Source: JANNMJ01 sp031397815 (GTDB lineage Bacteria; Bacteroidota; Bacteroidia; Cytophagales; Hymenobacteraceae). From it: DNA of 8,652 nucleotides. The notes under the pieces were generated by a model. The model saw nothing but the letters and a program-made list of their open reading frames with translations, was not told where the DNA came from and did no database searches. A program made the position numbers and the translations under genes. This document shows, one piece after another, positions 1-6,371 of this stretch (within the stretch, counting starts at the first letter, position 1; each line of letters begins with the position of its first letter). The stretch covers positions 1 to 8,652 of the forward strand of contig JANNMJ010000010.1 of the NCBI GenBank assembly GCA_031397815.1, read 5' to 3'.

Positions 1-64
1 GAAAAGAACCCCGTTGGGGTTCCCCGATGCCATGCATAATGCGAACCCCAACGGGGTTCTTCTC
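1..64. repeat. Long inverted repeat with nested palindromes (REP-like)
   Basis: Positions 1-22 and 43-64 are reverse complements with one mismatch in 22, separated by a 20-nt spacer. Each arm is itself a hairpin: GAACCCC-GTT-GGGGTTC at 6-22, and GAACCCC-AAC-GGGGTTC at 43-59. The element can therefore form either one long stem or two small ones. The CCCCGTT-GGGG core recurs in the repeats at the right edge (8509-8652). It could end transcription of a gene to the left, but no clean U-run follows. A REP-like intergenic repeat is the preferred reading, by inference. The element may extend left of the window. Confidence 0.75.
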
Positions 65-68
65 CAAA

Positions 69-105
69 GCCCGGGGTTGATTTTTGGAAAAAATCTACCC
101 CGGGC
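69..105. repeat. 17-bp inverted repeat (stem-loop)
   Basis: Arms at 69-85 and 89-105 are complementary with one mismatch, around a 3-nt loop (86-88). The stem base is GC-only (GCCCGGGG / CCCCGGGC) and the top is an A/T block (ATTTTT / AAAAAT). It lies in the gene-free left end, between the 1-64 inverted repeat and a 14-bp tandem repeat. Its role is unknown; a terminator or a REP-type element are both possible. Confidence 0.6.
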
Positions 106-133
106 ACACGCCGCCGGGCACACGCCGCCGGGC
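100..133. repeat. 14-bp tandem direct repeat, 2.4 copies
   Basis: The unit CCGGGCACACGCCG occurs at 100-113 and exactly again at 114-127, followed by a partial copy, CCGGGC, at 128-133. The first copy overlaps the distal arm of the preceding stem-loop, so the array may have grown from its edge by slippage. No function is evident. Confidence 0.7.
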
Positions 134-181
134 GCGCCCCCCAACCGCCGTGGCGGGCCGGAGTCCCGCGAGTAGCCCGCA

Positions 182-226
182 CAGGGCAGAGCCCTGCGCG
201 ATGCCACGCGATGCCACGCGATGCCA
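182..226. repeat. Small hairpin followed by 3 x 10-bp tandem repeat
   Basis: CAGGGC-AGA-GCCCTG forms a 6-bp hairpin at 182-196. Immediately after it the unit CGCGATGCCA repeats exactly three times, at 197-206, 207-216 and 217-226. Because the unit is 10 bp long, its ATG triplets (201, 211, 221) fall in all three plus-strand frames. The ATG at 211 is in frame with the PAS gene downstream and could be mistaken for its start. The remainder of 227-324 holds no further gene that I can support. Confidence 0.7.
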
Positions 227-266
227 TACCTCCGCCCCAGTTTCCCACCTCTTTTCCCACCCACCG

Positions 267-275
267 TAACCTTTG
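267..275 (+). promoter_or_regulatory. Possible -7-like box for the PAS gene
   Basis: TAACCTTTG resembles the Bacteroidota -7 element TAnnTTTG but has three rather than two spacer bases. No clear TTTG -33 element lies at the usual distance upstream. If used, it would start transcription near 280, downstream of the ATG at 211 and upstream of the GTG at 325. That would favour the GTG start for the PAS protein. This is weak evidence. Confidence 0.25.
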
Positions 276-324
276 CCCCGAAAACCCGTTCTCCCCCGGC
301 CGGAACTGTATTCCCCTTCTTGCT

Positions 325-1641
325 GTGGTCGCTCAAGCACTCGACTTTTCCTCTCTTTTCTATCAGGCGCCTGCTAATTATTTGCTCATTTCGCCTGACG
401 GCACCGTCGTCAGTCAGAGTGATCGGCACGAGATTGTTTCCTTGCGAAAGCGGGATGAAACGACGGGCAGGGCTTTTTTCGACGTTTGGCCGCCGAATTC
501 CGAGGCGGAAGCCGACGTTATTCGGCGCTCCCACGACCACGTCCGGCAGCAGCTCACGCCCGATACGATGCCGCTGATTCGGTACGACCTCGAACGCGCC
601 GACGGCACGTTTGAAGAGCGTTACTGGGAAGCCACCCACTCGCCGATTCTCGACACTGACGGGAAGCTGCTCTACATTCTGCAACGGACCGAAGACGTGA
701 CCGAGCGCATTCGCGCCGAGAAGGAGCGCGCCGCCGCCGAAGCCGCCCTCGCCGAGCAGCGCGCATTCACCGATTTCGTCCTTGATACGCTCCCGCTCAT
801 CGTCTGGACGACCGCGCCGGAAGGCGGCAACACGTACCTCAACCACGGCTGGTACGCGTTCACCGGCGACGCCCCCACCACTCTCAACCGCGACCTCAGC
901 GAGCACATTCACCCCGACGATTTGGCGATGGTGCACACCACGTGGCAGCGGGCCGCCGAAACCGGGCAAACCTGTCAGTTCGAGTACCGCTTGCGGCGCC
1001 ACGACGGTGAGTACCGCTGGATGCTCGGCCGCGCCGCGCCGCGCCGCGACGCCGACGGTACCATCACCCTCTGGACGGGGTGCGCGACGGATATCCATAA
1101 CCAGCGCATGATGGTGCAGGAAATGGAAGCCACCGCCGAAGACCAGGTGCGGCTGATGGAGCAGGCGTACACGGCGAGCCGCGAATCGCGTCATCAGCGC
1201 GACACGTTCTATAGCCTGTTCCAGCAAGCCCCCGCGATGATTTGCATCCTGCGCGGCGCCGAGCATCGGTACGAGTTCGTCAATCCGGCGTATCAAAGCG
1301 TTTTCCCCGACCGCGAGCTAACGGGCCGCACCGTGGCGGAAGCGCTGCCGGAAGTAGTCGACCAAGGCATCATCCAGCTCCTCGACAAAGTGTACCATAC
1401 TGGCGAGCCGTTCTATGGCGACGAGCTGCCTATTGCGTTCGCCAACGCGGAAGGGCAGTTCGAGGAGCAGTATTTCAACTTTATCTACCAGCAATTCCGC
1501 GAATCCGACGGCTCTATTGCCGGAATTATGGCGTTTGCTTTCGAGGTGACAGAACTCGTTCGCGCCCGCCAACGGCTGGAGCGGCTGACTCAGTCGGGTG
1601 CGTCGGGTGCGTCCTCGACGGCGGGCCAACCGGGTATATAG
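325..1641 (+). CDS. Triple-PAS-domain sensory protein without a kinase domain
   Basis: Likely a cytoplasmic sensory or protein-interaction protein of 438 residues. From the GTG start there are three PAS folds. PAS1 (about 8-127) begins DFSSLFYQAPANYLL and ends in the usual DVTER exit helix. PAS2 (about 150-260) is of the PAS_3 type, with HPDDL, the RLRRHDGEYRWMLGRA strand and an ATDI exit. PAS3 (about 295-412) begins FYSLFQQAPAMI and ends FEVTELVRAR. Charged helices link the domains (128-148, 261-292). Relatives I recall in Hymenobacter run on into HisKA and HATPase domains. This one stops after a short SGASGASS tail encoded by a 9-bp direct repeat (1593-1610), and no kinase remnant is readable downstream. 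An ATG at 211 would add 38 residues (MPRDAIPPPQ...) that look non-coding and start inside a tandem repeat, so GTG 325 is preferred. No transmembrane segment or signal peptide is seen. The bound cofactor or ligand is unknown. The CZB-like gene follows after 79 nt. Confidence 0.85.
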   Translation: MVAQALDFSSLFYQAPANYLLISPDGTVVSQSDRHEIVSLRKRDETTGRAFFDVWPPNSEAEADVIRRSHDHVRQQLTPDTMPLIRYDLERADGTFEERYWEATHSPILDTDGKLLYILQRTEDVTERIRAEKERAAAEAALAEQRAFTDFVLDTLPLIVWTTAPEGGNTYLNHGWYAFTGDAPTTLNRDLSEHIHPDDLAMVHTTWQRAAETGQTCQFEYRLRRHDGEYRWMLGRAAPRRDADGTITLWTGCATDIHNQRMMVQEMEATAEDQVRLMEQAYTASRESRHQRDTFYSLFQQAPAMICILRGAEHRYEFVNPAYQSVFPDRELTGRTVAEALPEVVDQGIIQLLDKVYHTGEPFYGDELPIAFANAEGQFEEQYFNFIYQQFRESDGSIAGIMAFAFEVTELVRARQRLERLTQSGASGASSTAGQPGI

Positions 1642-1720
1642 ACCCCCTGTTTGGGTCGATTGTTGCCAAACGGGCGCGGCTCCTCGCGGGCTAATTCTCT
1701 CCACGGCTCTCTCACATTTG

Positions 1721-2077
1721 ATGAATCTTTCCAGCCTCGATTTTCAGCAAGCGCGCATCAAGCAGGTGCTTTTCAAGTCGCGGCTGCGGTCGGTGCTTTA
1801 CGGGGTGCGGGAGATTGACGACGAGCTACTGTCGCCGCAGCACAACCCCCTTGCCGAGTGGGTCCGGACGGTGATGAAACCGACTTACGGCCACCACCCG
1901 GAAGTGCCGGAGATTGAGCGGCTGGTGAGCCAGATGCTCAGCACCGGTCAGGAGCTGCTCTCGCAATACCGGCGCGGCCTCATCGAAGAAGCCCGCGCCG
2001 GTCTAAGCCGCCTCGATACTCACGCCGACCGCATCACCGCCCTCTGGCAAGCGCTCGAAGACAAGTCCGGCCTCTAA
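1721..2077 (+). CDS. CZB-like domain protein lacking zinc ligands
   Basis: A 118-residue, mostly helical, soluble protein. It matches the published spacing of the chemoreceptor zinc-binding (CZB) domain, Hxx[WFYL]-x21-28-Cx[LFMVI]Gx[WFLVI]-x18-27-HxxxH. The segments are QVLF (15-18), a 23-residue gap, NPLAEW (42-47), a 21-residue gap, and VSQML (69-73). Supporting CZB-like text includes FKSRLRSVLYG (18-28), YGHHPEVPEIE (56-66) and a closing helix with GLIEEARAGL. Each expected ligand is replaced: His by Q15, Cys by N42, and the two His by V69 and L73. Zinc binding as in canonical CZB is therefore unlikely, and a structural or signalling role is inferred. The ATG at 1721 is chosen because upstream in-frame sequence (from 1598) runs through the end of the PAS gene and reads as shadow. 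It lies 79 nt behind the PAS gene on the same strand and may be co-transcribed with it. Homologues may carry a loose histidine kinase label, but no kinase domain is present. Confidence 0.8.
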   Translation: MNLSSLDFQQARIKQVLFKSRLRSVLYGVREIDDELLSPQHNPLAEWVRTVMKPTYGHHPEVPEIERLVSQMLSTGQELLSQYRRGLIEEARAGLSRLDTHADRITALWQALEDKSGL

Positions 2078-2088
2078 ACAGAATAACA

Positions 2089-2127
2089 AAAACGCCCCCG
2101 CTCCGTGAATTGGAGCGGGGGCGTTTT
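2089..2127. terminator. Bidirectional intrinsic terminator
   Basis: A perfect 16-bp inverted repeat (2089-2104 and 2112-2127) with a 7-nt loop and a GC-rich core, AAAACGCCCCCGCTCC. It is flanked by A and T runs so that each strand ends in U residues. It lies 12 nt after the stop of the CZB-like gene and 47 nt after the valS stop on the opposite strand, so it can serve both convergent genes. Confidence 0.93.
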
Positions 2128-2173
2128 GCTTTTGGGGCCGTTCGTGACGCGTGGCCAAGCGCCTGAAAAGCGG

Positions 2174-4807
2174 TTACAGTGCCGCCAATTGCGCCTCCAA
2201 TTGAGCAATTTTCGAGAGCGCATCAGCCTGCTTCTTCCGCTCGGCTTCGAGGATTTCGGGCTTCGCATTCGCCACGAACTTCTCGTTGGAGAGCTTTTTA
2301 TCGACTGAGCCGAGGAAGCCGCGCGTGTACTCGATGTCTTTGTTGAGACGGGCGCGCTCGGCTTCGGCATCGAACGAGCCTTCCGGCAGGACGAGCGCCA
2401 GCTCAGTGCCGCCCGCCACTACCGGCACCGCCCCAGCTGGCGCATCGCCGACGGTGAGGGTGCTGACGTTGGCGAGCTTCTGCACCACCGGCTCCAGCCC
2501 GGCAAGGGCGGCGCCGTCTTTGGCGACCAGCGGCAGCGCGAGGTTCGGCGAGAGGCCTTTGGCGGCGCGCTGGTTCCGAACGGCCTGCACGACATCGAGG
2601 GCGCGGTCGAAGCGGGTGAGGAAGGCGGCGTCCGTGGGGGCGGGCGTTGGCCACGGGGCCACGCAGCAGTACTCGCGGTCGGCGCGCGGCTTCAGGAGAT
2701 GCCAGATTTCTTCCGTCAGGAACGGCGTGAACGGGTGCAGCACCCGCAGGAGCGTTTCGAGGAAGTCCGACGCTTCGGCGAGGGTCGCGGCGTCAATCGG
2801 GGCGCCGTATGGGGGCTTAATCAACTCCAGATACGTGGAGCAGAAGTCGTCCCAAGTGAGCTTGTACACCGTCATCAGCGCATCGCTGAGGCGGTATTCG
2901 GCGAAATCGGCGTCGAGCTGCGCGATGGCTTGGTTGAGCTTCGCGCCGAACCACTCACCCGCGAGGCGGGCGGCGGCAGATTGGGGCGCGTCGGGCGCCA
3001 CTTCCCAGCCGCGCAGCAGCCGGAAGGCGTTCCAGAGCTTGTTATTGAAGTTGCGGCCCTGCTCGACGAGCTTTTGGTCGTAGAGCAAGTCGTTCCCGGC
3101 GGGCGACGAAAACAGCATCCCCGTCCGGACCGCATCGGCGCCGAACTCGGCAATCAGGTCGAGCGGGTCGGGGGAGTTGCCGAGGCTTTTGCTCATTTTC
3201 CGCCCTTGCGCATCGCGCACGATGCCCGTGAGGTACACATTCTTAAATGGCACGCTCCCACGCCACTCTTGCCCGGCGATAATCATCCGTGCAACCCAGA
3301 AAAACAGGATTTCGGGCGCCGTGACGAGGTCGTTCGTCGGGTAGTAGTACTTGATGTCGGCGTTTTCGGGGTCATCGAAGCCATCGAACACCGAAATCGG
3401 CCAGAGCCACGACGAGAACCACGTATCCAGCACGTCGTCATCTTGCCGGAGCTGGTCCATTTGCAACGTGGGGTTGCCGGTGAGCTTGCGCGCTTCCACG
3501 AGCGCCTGCGTATCGGTTTCGGCCACCACGAAGCGCCCGTCTTCGAGGTAATACGCCGGAATCCGCTGGCCCCACCACAGCTGGCGCGAGATGCACCAAT
3601 CGCGGACGTTTTCCATCCACGTGCGGTACATGTTCTTGAATTTCGGCGGATTGAGCTTCACTTCATCGCTCATCACCGCTTCGAGGGCGCGCTCCTTGAA
3701 CGGCTCCATCTTCAGGAACCACTGCAACGAAAGCTTCGGCTCAATCACGGCGCCGGTGCGCTCGGAAGTGCTAACCGACGTCTGGTAATCGTCGATTTTA
3801 TCTAACAAATCGGCCGCTTTCAGGTCTTTCGCAATCTGTTTGCGCACCACGAACCGGTCGAGACCGGCGTATGGTCCGGCGGCTTCCGTGAGCGTACCGT
3901 CTTCGTGAATCACATCGACCACGGGCAGGCCGTGGCGCAGGCCCAGCTCATAGTCGTTGAGATCGTGCGCGGGCGTCACTTTGAGGGCGCCGGTGCCGAA
4001 ATCCATCGCCACGTAATCATCAAAAATCGCCGGAATCTCCTTGTCGAAGAGCGGAATCCGCAGCTTGCGCCCGCGCAGCCACTGGTAGCGGTCGTCGGCG
4101 GGGTTGAAGCAGACGGCCACGTCGGCCATAATGGTTTCGGGGCGCGAGGTAGCCACCGTCACGTACTCCGCTTCGTCGCCTTTGGGGTCCACGACGGCGT
4201 AGCGCAGGTAGAACATCTTCATCGGCATCTCCTTCGCGATGACTTCATCATCGGCGATGGCGGTGCGGCCTTCGGGGTCCCAGTTCACCATCCGGATTCC
4301 CCGGTAGATGTGGCCTTTTTGGTAGAGGTCGACGAACACCTTGAGCACCGCCTCGGTGAGCTTCGGCTCCATCGTGAAGCGCGTGCGCTCCCAATCGCAG
4401 GACGCGCCGAGCTTTTTGAGCTGTTCGAGGATGATGCCGCCGTACTTGTCTTTCCAAGCAAAAGCGTGCTCCAGAAACTGCTCCCGCGTGATGTCGCGCT
4501 TGCTGATGCCCTGCTCTTTGAGCATTGCCACCACCTTCGCCTCGGTAGCGATAGACGCGTGGTCGGTACCGGGGACCCACAGCGCCTCTTTCCCCTGCAT
4601 CCGCGCGCGGCGGATGAGGACGTCCTGAATCGTGTTGTTGAGCATGTGGCCCATGTGCAACACGCCCGTCACGTTCGGCGGGGGCATGGTAATCGTATAA
4701 GGCTCCTTCGCCGGGTTAGGGCGGGAGCGGAAGAACCCGCGGTCGAGCCACGCCTGGTACCAATGACCTTCGACGGATTGCGGGGAGTAGGTTTTTGGGA
4801 TTTCCAT
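2174..4807 (-). CDS. valS: Valyl-tRNA synthetase
   Basis: Attaches valine to tRNA-Val using ATP, and clears mischarged threonyl-tRNA-Val by editing. It is a class Ia enzyme acting in the cytoplasm. The 877-residue product shows the full family order. The catalytic HIGH motif appears as HMGH (51-54) within PPPNVTGVLHMGH. The CP1 editing domain (about 215-350) carries TSRPETIMADVAV and GTGALKVTPAHD. Core motifs DWCISRQLWWGQRIPAYY and DVLDTWFSSWLWP follow, then KMSKS (537-541). The anticodon-binding helical domain comes next, and a C-terminal coiled coil of about 65 residues (from FDAEAERARLNKDIEY) ends LEAQLAAL. Length and motifs are those of an intact bacterial ValS. The ATG at 4807 gives the usual MEIPKTYSPQSVEGHWYQAW start. 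An open frame continues to 4906, but that extension overlaps the DUF4265 gene and reads as non-coding. A TAnnTTTG box lies 8 nt before the start codon. Convergent with the CZB-like gene and sharing its terminator. Confidence 0.98.
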   Translation of the reverse strand: MEIPKTYSPQSVEGHWYQAWLDRGFFRSRPNPAKEPYTITMPPPNVTGVLHMGHMLNNTIQDVLIRRARMQGKEALWVPGTDHASIATEAKVVAMLKEQGISKRDITREQFLEHAFAWKDKYGGIILEQLKKLGASCDWERTRFTMEPKLTEAVLKVFVDLYQKGHIYRGIRMVNWDPEGRTAIADDEVIAKEMPMKMFYLRYAVVDPKGDEAEYVTVATSRPETIMADVAVCFNPADDRYQWLRGRKLRIPLFDKEIPAIFDDYVAMDFGTGALKVTPAHDLNDYELGLRHGLPVVDVIHEDGTLTEAAGPYAGLDRFVVRKQIAKDLKAADLLDKIDDYQTSVSTSERTGAVIEPKLSLQWFLKMEPFKERALEAVMSDEVKLNPPKFKNMYRTWMENVRDWCISRQLWWGQRIPAYYLEDGRFVVAETDTQALVEARKLTGNPTLQMDQLRQDDDVLDTWFSSWLWPISVFDGFDDPENADIKYYYPTNDLVTAPEILFFWVARMIIAGQEWRGSVPFKNVYLTGIVRDAQGRKMSKSLGNSPDPLDLIAEFGADAVRTGMLFSSPAGNDLLYDQKLVEQGRNFNNKLWNAFRLLRGWEVAPDAPQSAAARLAGEWFGAKLNQAIAQLDADFAEYRLSDALMTVYKLTWDDFCSTYLELIKPPYGAPIDAATLAEASDFLETLLRVLHPFTPFLTEEIWHLLKPRADREYCCVAPWPTPAPTDAAFLTRFDRALDVVQAVRNQRAAKGLSPNLALPLVAKDGAALAGLEPVVQKLANVSTLTVGDAPAGAVPVVAGGTELALVLPEGSFDAEAERARLNKDIEYTRGFLGSVDKKLSNEKFVANAKPEILEAERKKQADALSKIAQLEAQLAAL

Positions 4808-4815
4808 TACGGGGG

Positions 4816-4823
4816 CAAAGGTA
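4816..4823 (-). promoter_or_regulatory. -7 promoter box of valS
   Basis: On the minus strand this reads TACCTTTG, an exact match to the Bacteroidota -7 element TAnnTTTG. Only 8 nt (CCCCCGTA) separate it from the valS ATG. Transcription starting about five bases after the box would give a leader of only a few nucleotides. No good TTTG -33 element is seen at the expected spacing, so strength is uncertain. Confidence 0.6.
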
Positions 4824-4890
4824 GGGAGAGTCTGTAAGGACGTCCCGACGCGGATACTGCCGTCGAGTGATGCGTCAGCGCCAGCAGGCT

Positions 4891-5307
4891 TCAATGTCCT
4901 ATACAAGCTTCTTCATACGACCACATTCCGCTGCTTTCTCCTTGTTTTAAAAACAGCTTGACTGACTCGTAGGTAACCCCGCTCGGTATATCAACAGAAA
5001 TCAGGTTCGGTAAATCGCTTAACTCGGATTCACAACCCATTTCAATCAGCTTCTTTCTGGTGCTTTGCACCAAATCAGCTTCAAAAAACACGATTCTCAC
5101 TAAACTATGCCCTGAGGCTGTAATCAAGCCTGTGACATAATTTTCATCGTCTACCGCTTCAGCACTGACAATATCGCCAAAGGCATACTCTTTTGCGTAA
5201 AAGAGCAGGTTATTGAGCCTGTAGCCTTCTTCTGTTTTTTCAGCCCAAGCACTTTCAATACTGTATTCCCCTTCAAAATCCTCGTACTCGAAAAGTATCT
5301 TAGTCAT
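4891..5307 (-). CDS. DUF4265 domain-containing protein
   Basis: A 138-residue soluble protein of unknown function. Recognised from the DUF4265 pattern: an early Trp-containing strand (IESAWAEKTEEGYRLNNLLF), then FGDIVSAEAVDDENYVTGLI, then the SGHSLVRIVF segment. Length suits the family. No catalytic motif, signal peptide or membrane segment is evident. The ATG at 5307 gives a compact N-terminus (MTKILFEYEDFEG) and leaves 25 nt to the EamA stop upstream. valS begins 83 nt downstream on the same strand. Base composition is the oddity: a sample at 5041-5100 is 40% GC, whereas the EamA gene beside it exceeds 70% in places and valS is near 60%. This suggests recent acquisition or a different mutational history. 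DUF4265 genes are often found scattered, and a link to immunity-type proteins is only a guess. No promoter box is obvious. Confidence 0.8.
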   Translation of the reverse strand: MTKILFEYEDFEGEYSIESAWAEKTEEGYRLNNLLFYAKEYAFGDIVSAEAVDDENYVTGLITASGHSLVRIVFFEADLVQSTRKKLIEMGCESELSDLPNLISVDIPSGVTYESVKLFLKQGESSGMWSYEEACIGH

Positions 5308-5332
5308 GGGCGTATCGTTAGCGCAAGTTATC

Positions 5333-6199
5333 CTACCGCCCCTGCCGCGCCAACGCTACGCCCGCCAGCGCCACTACCGTTCCGCCCACTGCCCAACCCG
5401 TAATGGCTTCCCGCAGGAAGACGAACGCCAGCCCGTACCCCACCAGCGGCACCAGATAGAGCCATTTACCCGCATCCACGGCATCGCGCTGCAACAGCTT
5501 AAACCACACCTGCACCCCCACGATGCTCACCGGGCCGATGAGCCACGCCAGCGCGAGCCAGAGCCGGGTATCGGGCACCACCGGCCCGGCCCCACCCTGC
5601 CACGCAATCAGCGGCAGCAGCGCCAGGCCGCCCAGCAGCACTTGCCAACCGTTGACCACCAGCGCGGGCAGCGGCAGCGCGAACCGCGCAAACAGCACGC
5701 TCCCCAGTGAGTAGCAGACCATTCCGCCGCCCAGCAGCAGCAGCCCGCCCACCCCGGCGCCGTGGGCCGTGCGCAAGCCCGGCACCGCGCATAAGGCTAG
5801 TCCGCCGAGGGCCAACAGAAGCCCCAGCCATTCGGGCCACGCCACCCGCCGCCGCAGCAAAGCCGCCGAAAACAGCGTGATCAGCAGCGGATTTATCGCG
5901 ACGAACAGCGCCGCCAACCCTGCCGGTACCGTGCGCAGCGCCAACACATACGCGCCCAGATACACCGTGGTATTCAGCAGCGCCAACACCAGCAGCTTGC
6001 CCCATTGGTCGCGCCCCGAGGGCAGCGGGTAACGCCCGGCGCGTATCCCGTATATGTAGCCGCACAGCAGCAGCCCGGCGCCCACCAGCCGCAACGCCGC
6101 CAGCGTCAAGGGCGGGCACGACTGCATCCCAAACTTCGTAGCGACCGCCGCCGACCCCCACAACAACACGAATACGATACCGGTAGCGAGGTCTTTCAC
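5333..6199 (-). CDS. EamA / DMT-superfamily transporter
   Basis: An inner-membrane permease of the drug/metabolite transporter superfamily, probably exporting amino acids or other small metabolites; the substrate cannot be read from sequence. The 288-residue protein has about ten hydrophobic segments arranged as two EamA repeats (about 5-140 and 148-284). The first starts GIVFVLLWGSAAVATKFGM, a typical EamA opening helix with LWGS. The second ends AVGGTVVALAGVALARQGR. A positively charged LLRRR loop lies at the middle of the first repeat. It starts at GTG (6199). An in-frame TGA lies five codons upstream, and the next Met (residue 25) would remove the first membrane helix, so GTG is the only reasonable choice. 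The DUF4265 gene starts 25 nt beyond its stop in the same direction. The ferredoxin terminator ends 50 nt upstream, leaving little room for a promoter, and no TAnnTTTG box is visible there. Confidence 0.93.
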   Translation of the reverse strand: MKDLATGIVFVLLWGSAAVATKFGMQSCPPLTLAALRLVGAGLLLCGYIYGIRAGRYPLPSGRDQWGKLLVLALLNTTVYLGAYVLALRTVPAGLAALFVAINPLLITLFSAALLRRRVAWPEWLGLLLALGGLALCAVPGLRTAHGAGVGGLLLLGGGMVCYSLGSVLFARFALPLPALVVNGWQVLLGGLALLPLIAWQGGAGPVVPDTRLWLALAWLIGPVSIVGVQVWFKLLQRDAVDAGKWLYLVPLVGYGLAFVFLREAITGWAVGGTVVALAGVALARQGR

Positions 6200-6249
6200 G
6201 CGGGCTGGTTGGTGTCAGGGTGGATGATGAAAGCGCCTTCGTGAGCCGT

Positions 6250-6290
6250 AAAAAAGGACGCGGTCACCGTCGGGCTGACGATGACCGCGT
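6250..6290 (-). terminator. Intrinsic terminator of the ferredoxin gene
   Basis: Stem arms ACGCGGTCA (6258-6266) and TGACCGCGT (6282-6290) pair perfectly over 9 bp. They continue after one mismatch with CGTC/GACG around a 5-nt GGGCT loop. On the minus strand the stem is followed by CC and then six T residues (6255-6250), the classic layout. It lies 81 nt beyond the ferredoxin stop. A T5 run also lies 7 nt beyond the stem on the plus strand, but nothing on that strand seems to need it. Confidence 0.88.
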
Positions 6291-6371
6291 GCAGATGGTT
6301 TTTCGGTCTGATGAACCTGAATGCGGCCGATTGACGCCGAATGCTTTTCGTCCGAAATCAGCCCGCGAGGC

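Noticed and set aside
211..324. N-terminal extension of the PAS protein from the ATG at 211
   Set aside because: The 38 extra residues are Pro-rich and unlike a protein N-terminus, and the ATG lies inside a 10-bp tandem array; the GTG at 325 starts just before PAS1. Not fully excluded.
1641..1657. GACCC-GGGTC hairpin after the PAS stop as a terminator
   Set aside because: The stem is only 5 bp with a 7-nt loop and no U-run; too weak to call, and it leaves co-transcription with the CZB-like gene possible.
1713..1720. CACATTTG touching the CZB-like ATG as a promoter box
   Set aside because: It has one mismatch to TAnnTTTG and abuts the ATG, so transcription would begin inside the coding sequence.
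1642..1720. Possible frameshifted histidine kinase remnant after the PAS gene
   Set aside because: None of the plus-strand frames here, or in the following gene, reads as HisKA or HATPase sequence; the next gene is a different domain.
2699..4837. Long open frames on the plus strand opposite valS (2699-3805 and 3905-4837)
   Set aside because: They are antisense to a complete, motif-rich valS. Their translations are rich in His, Arg, Val and Gly with no recognisable domain, as expected from GC-rich codon bias.
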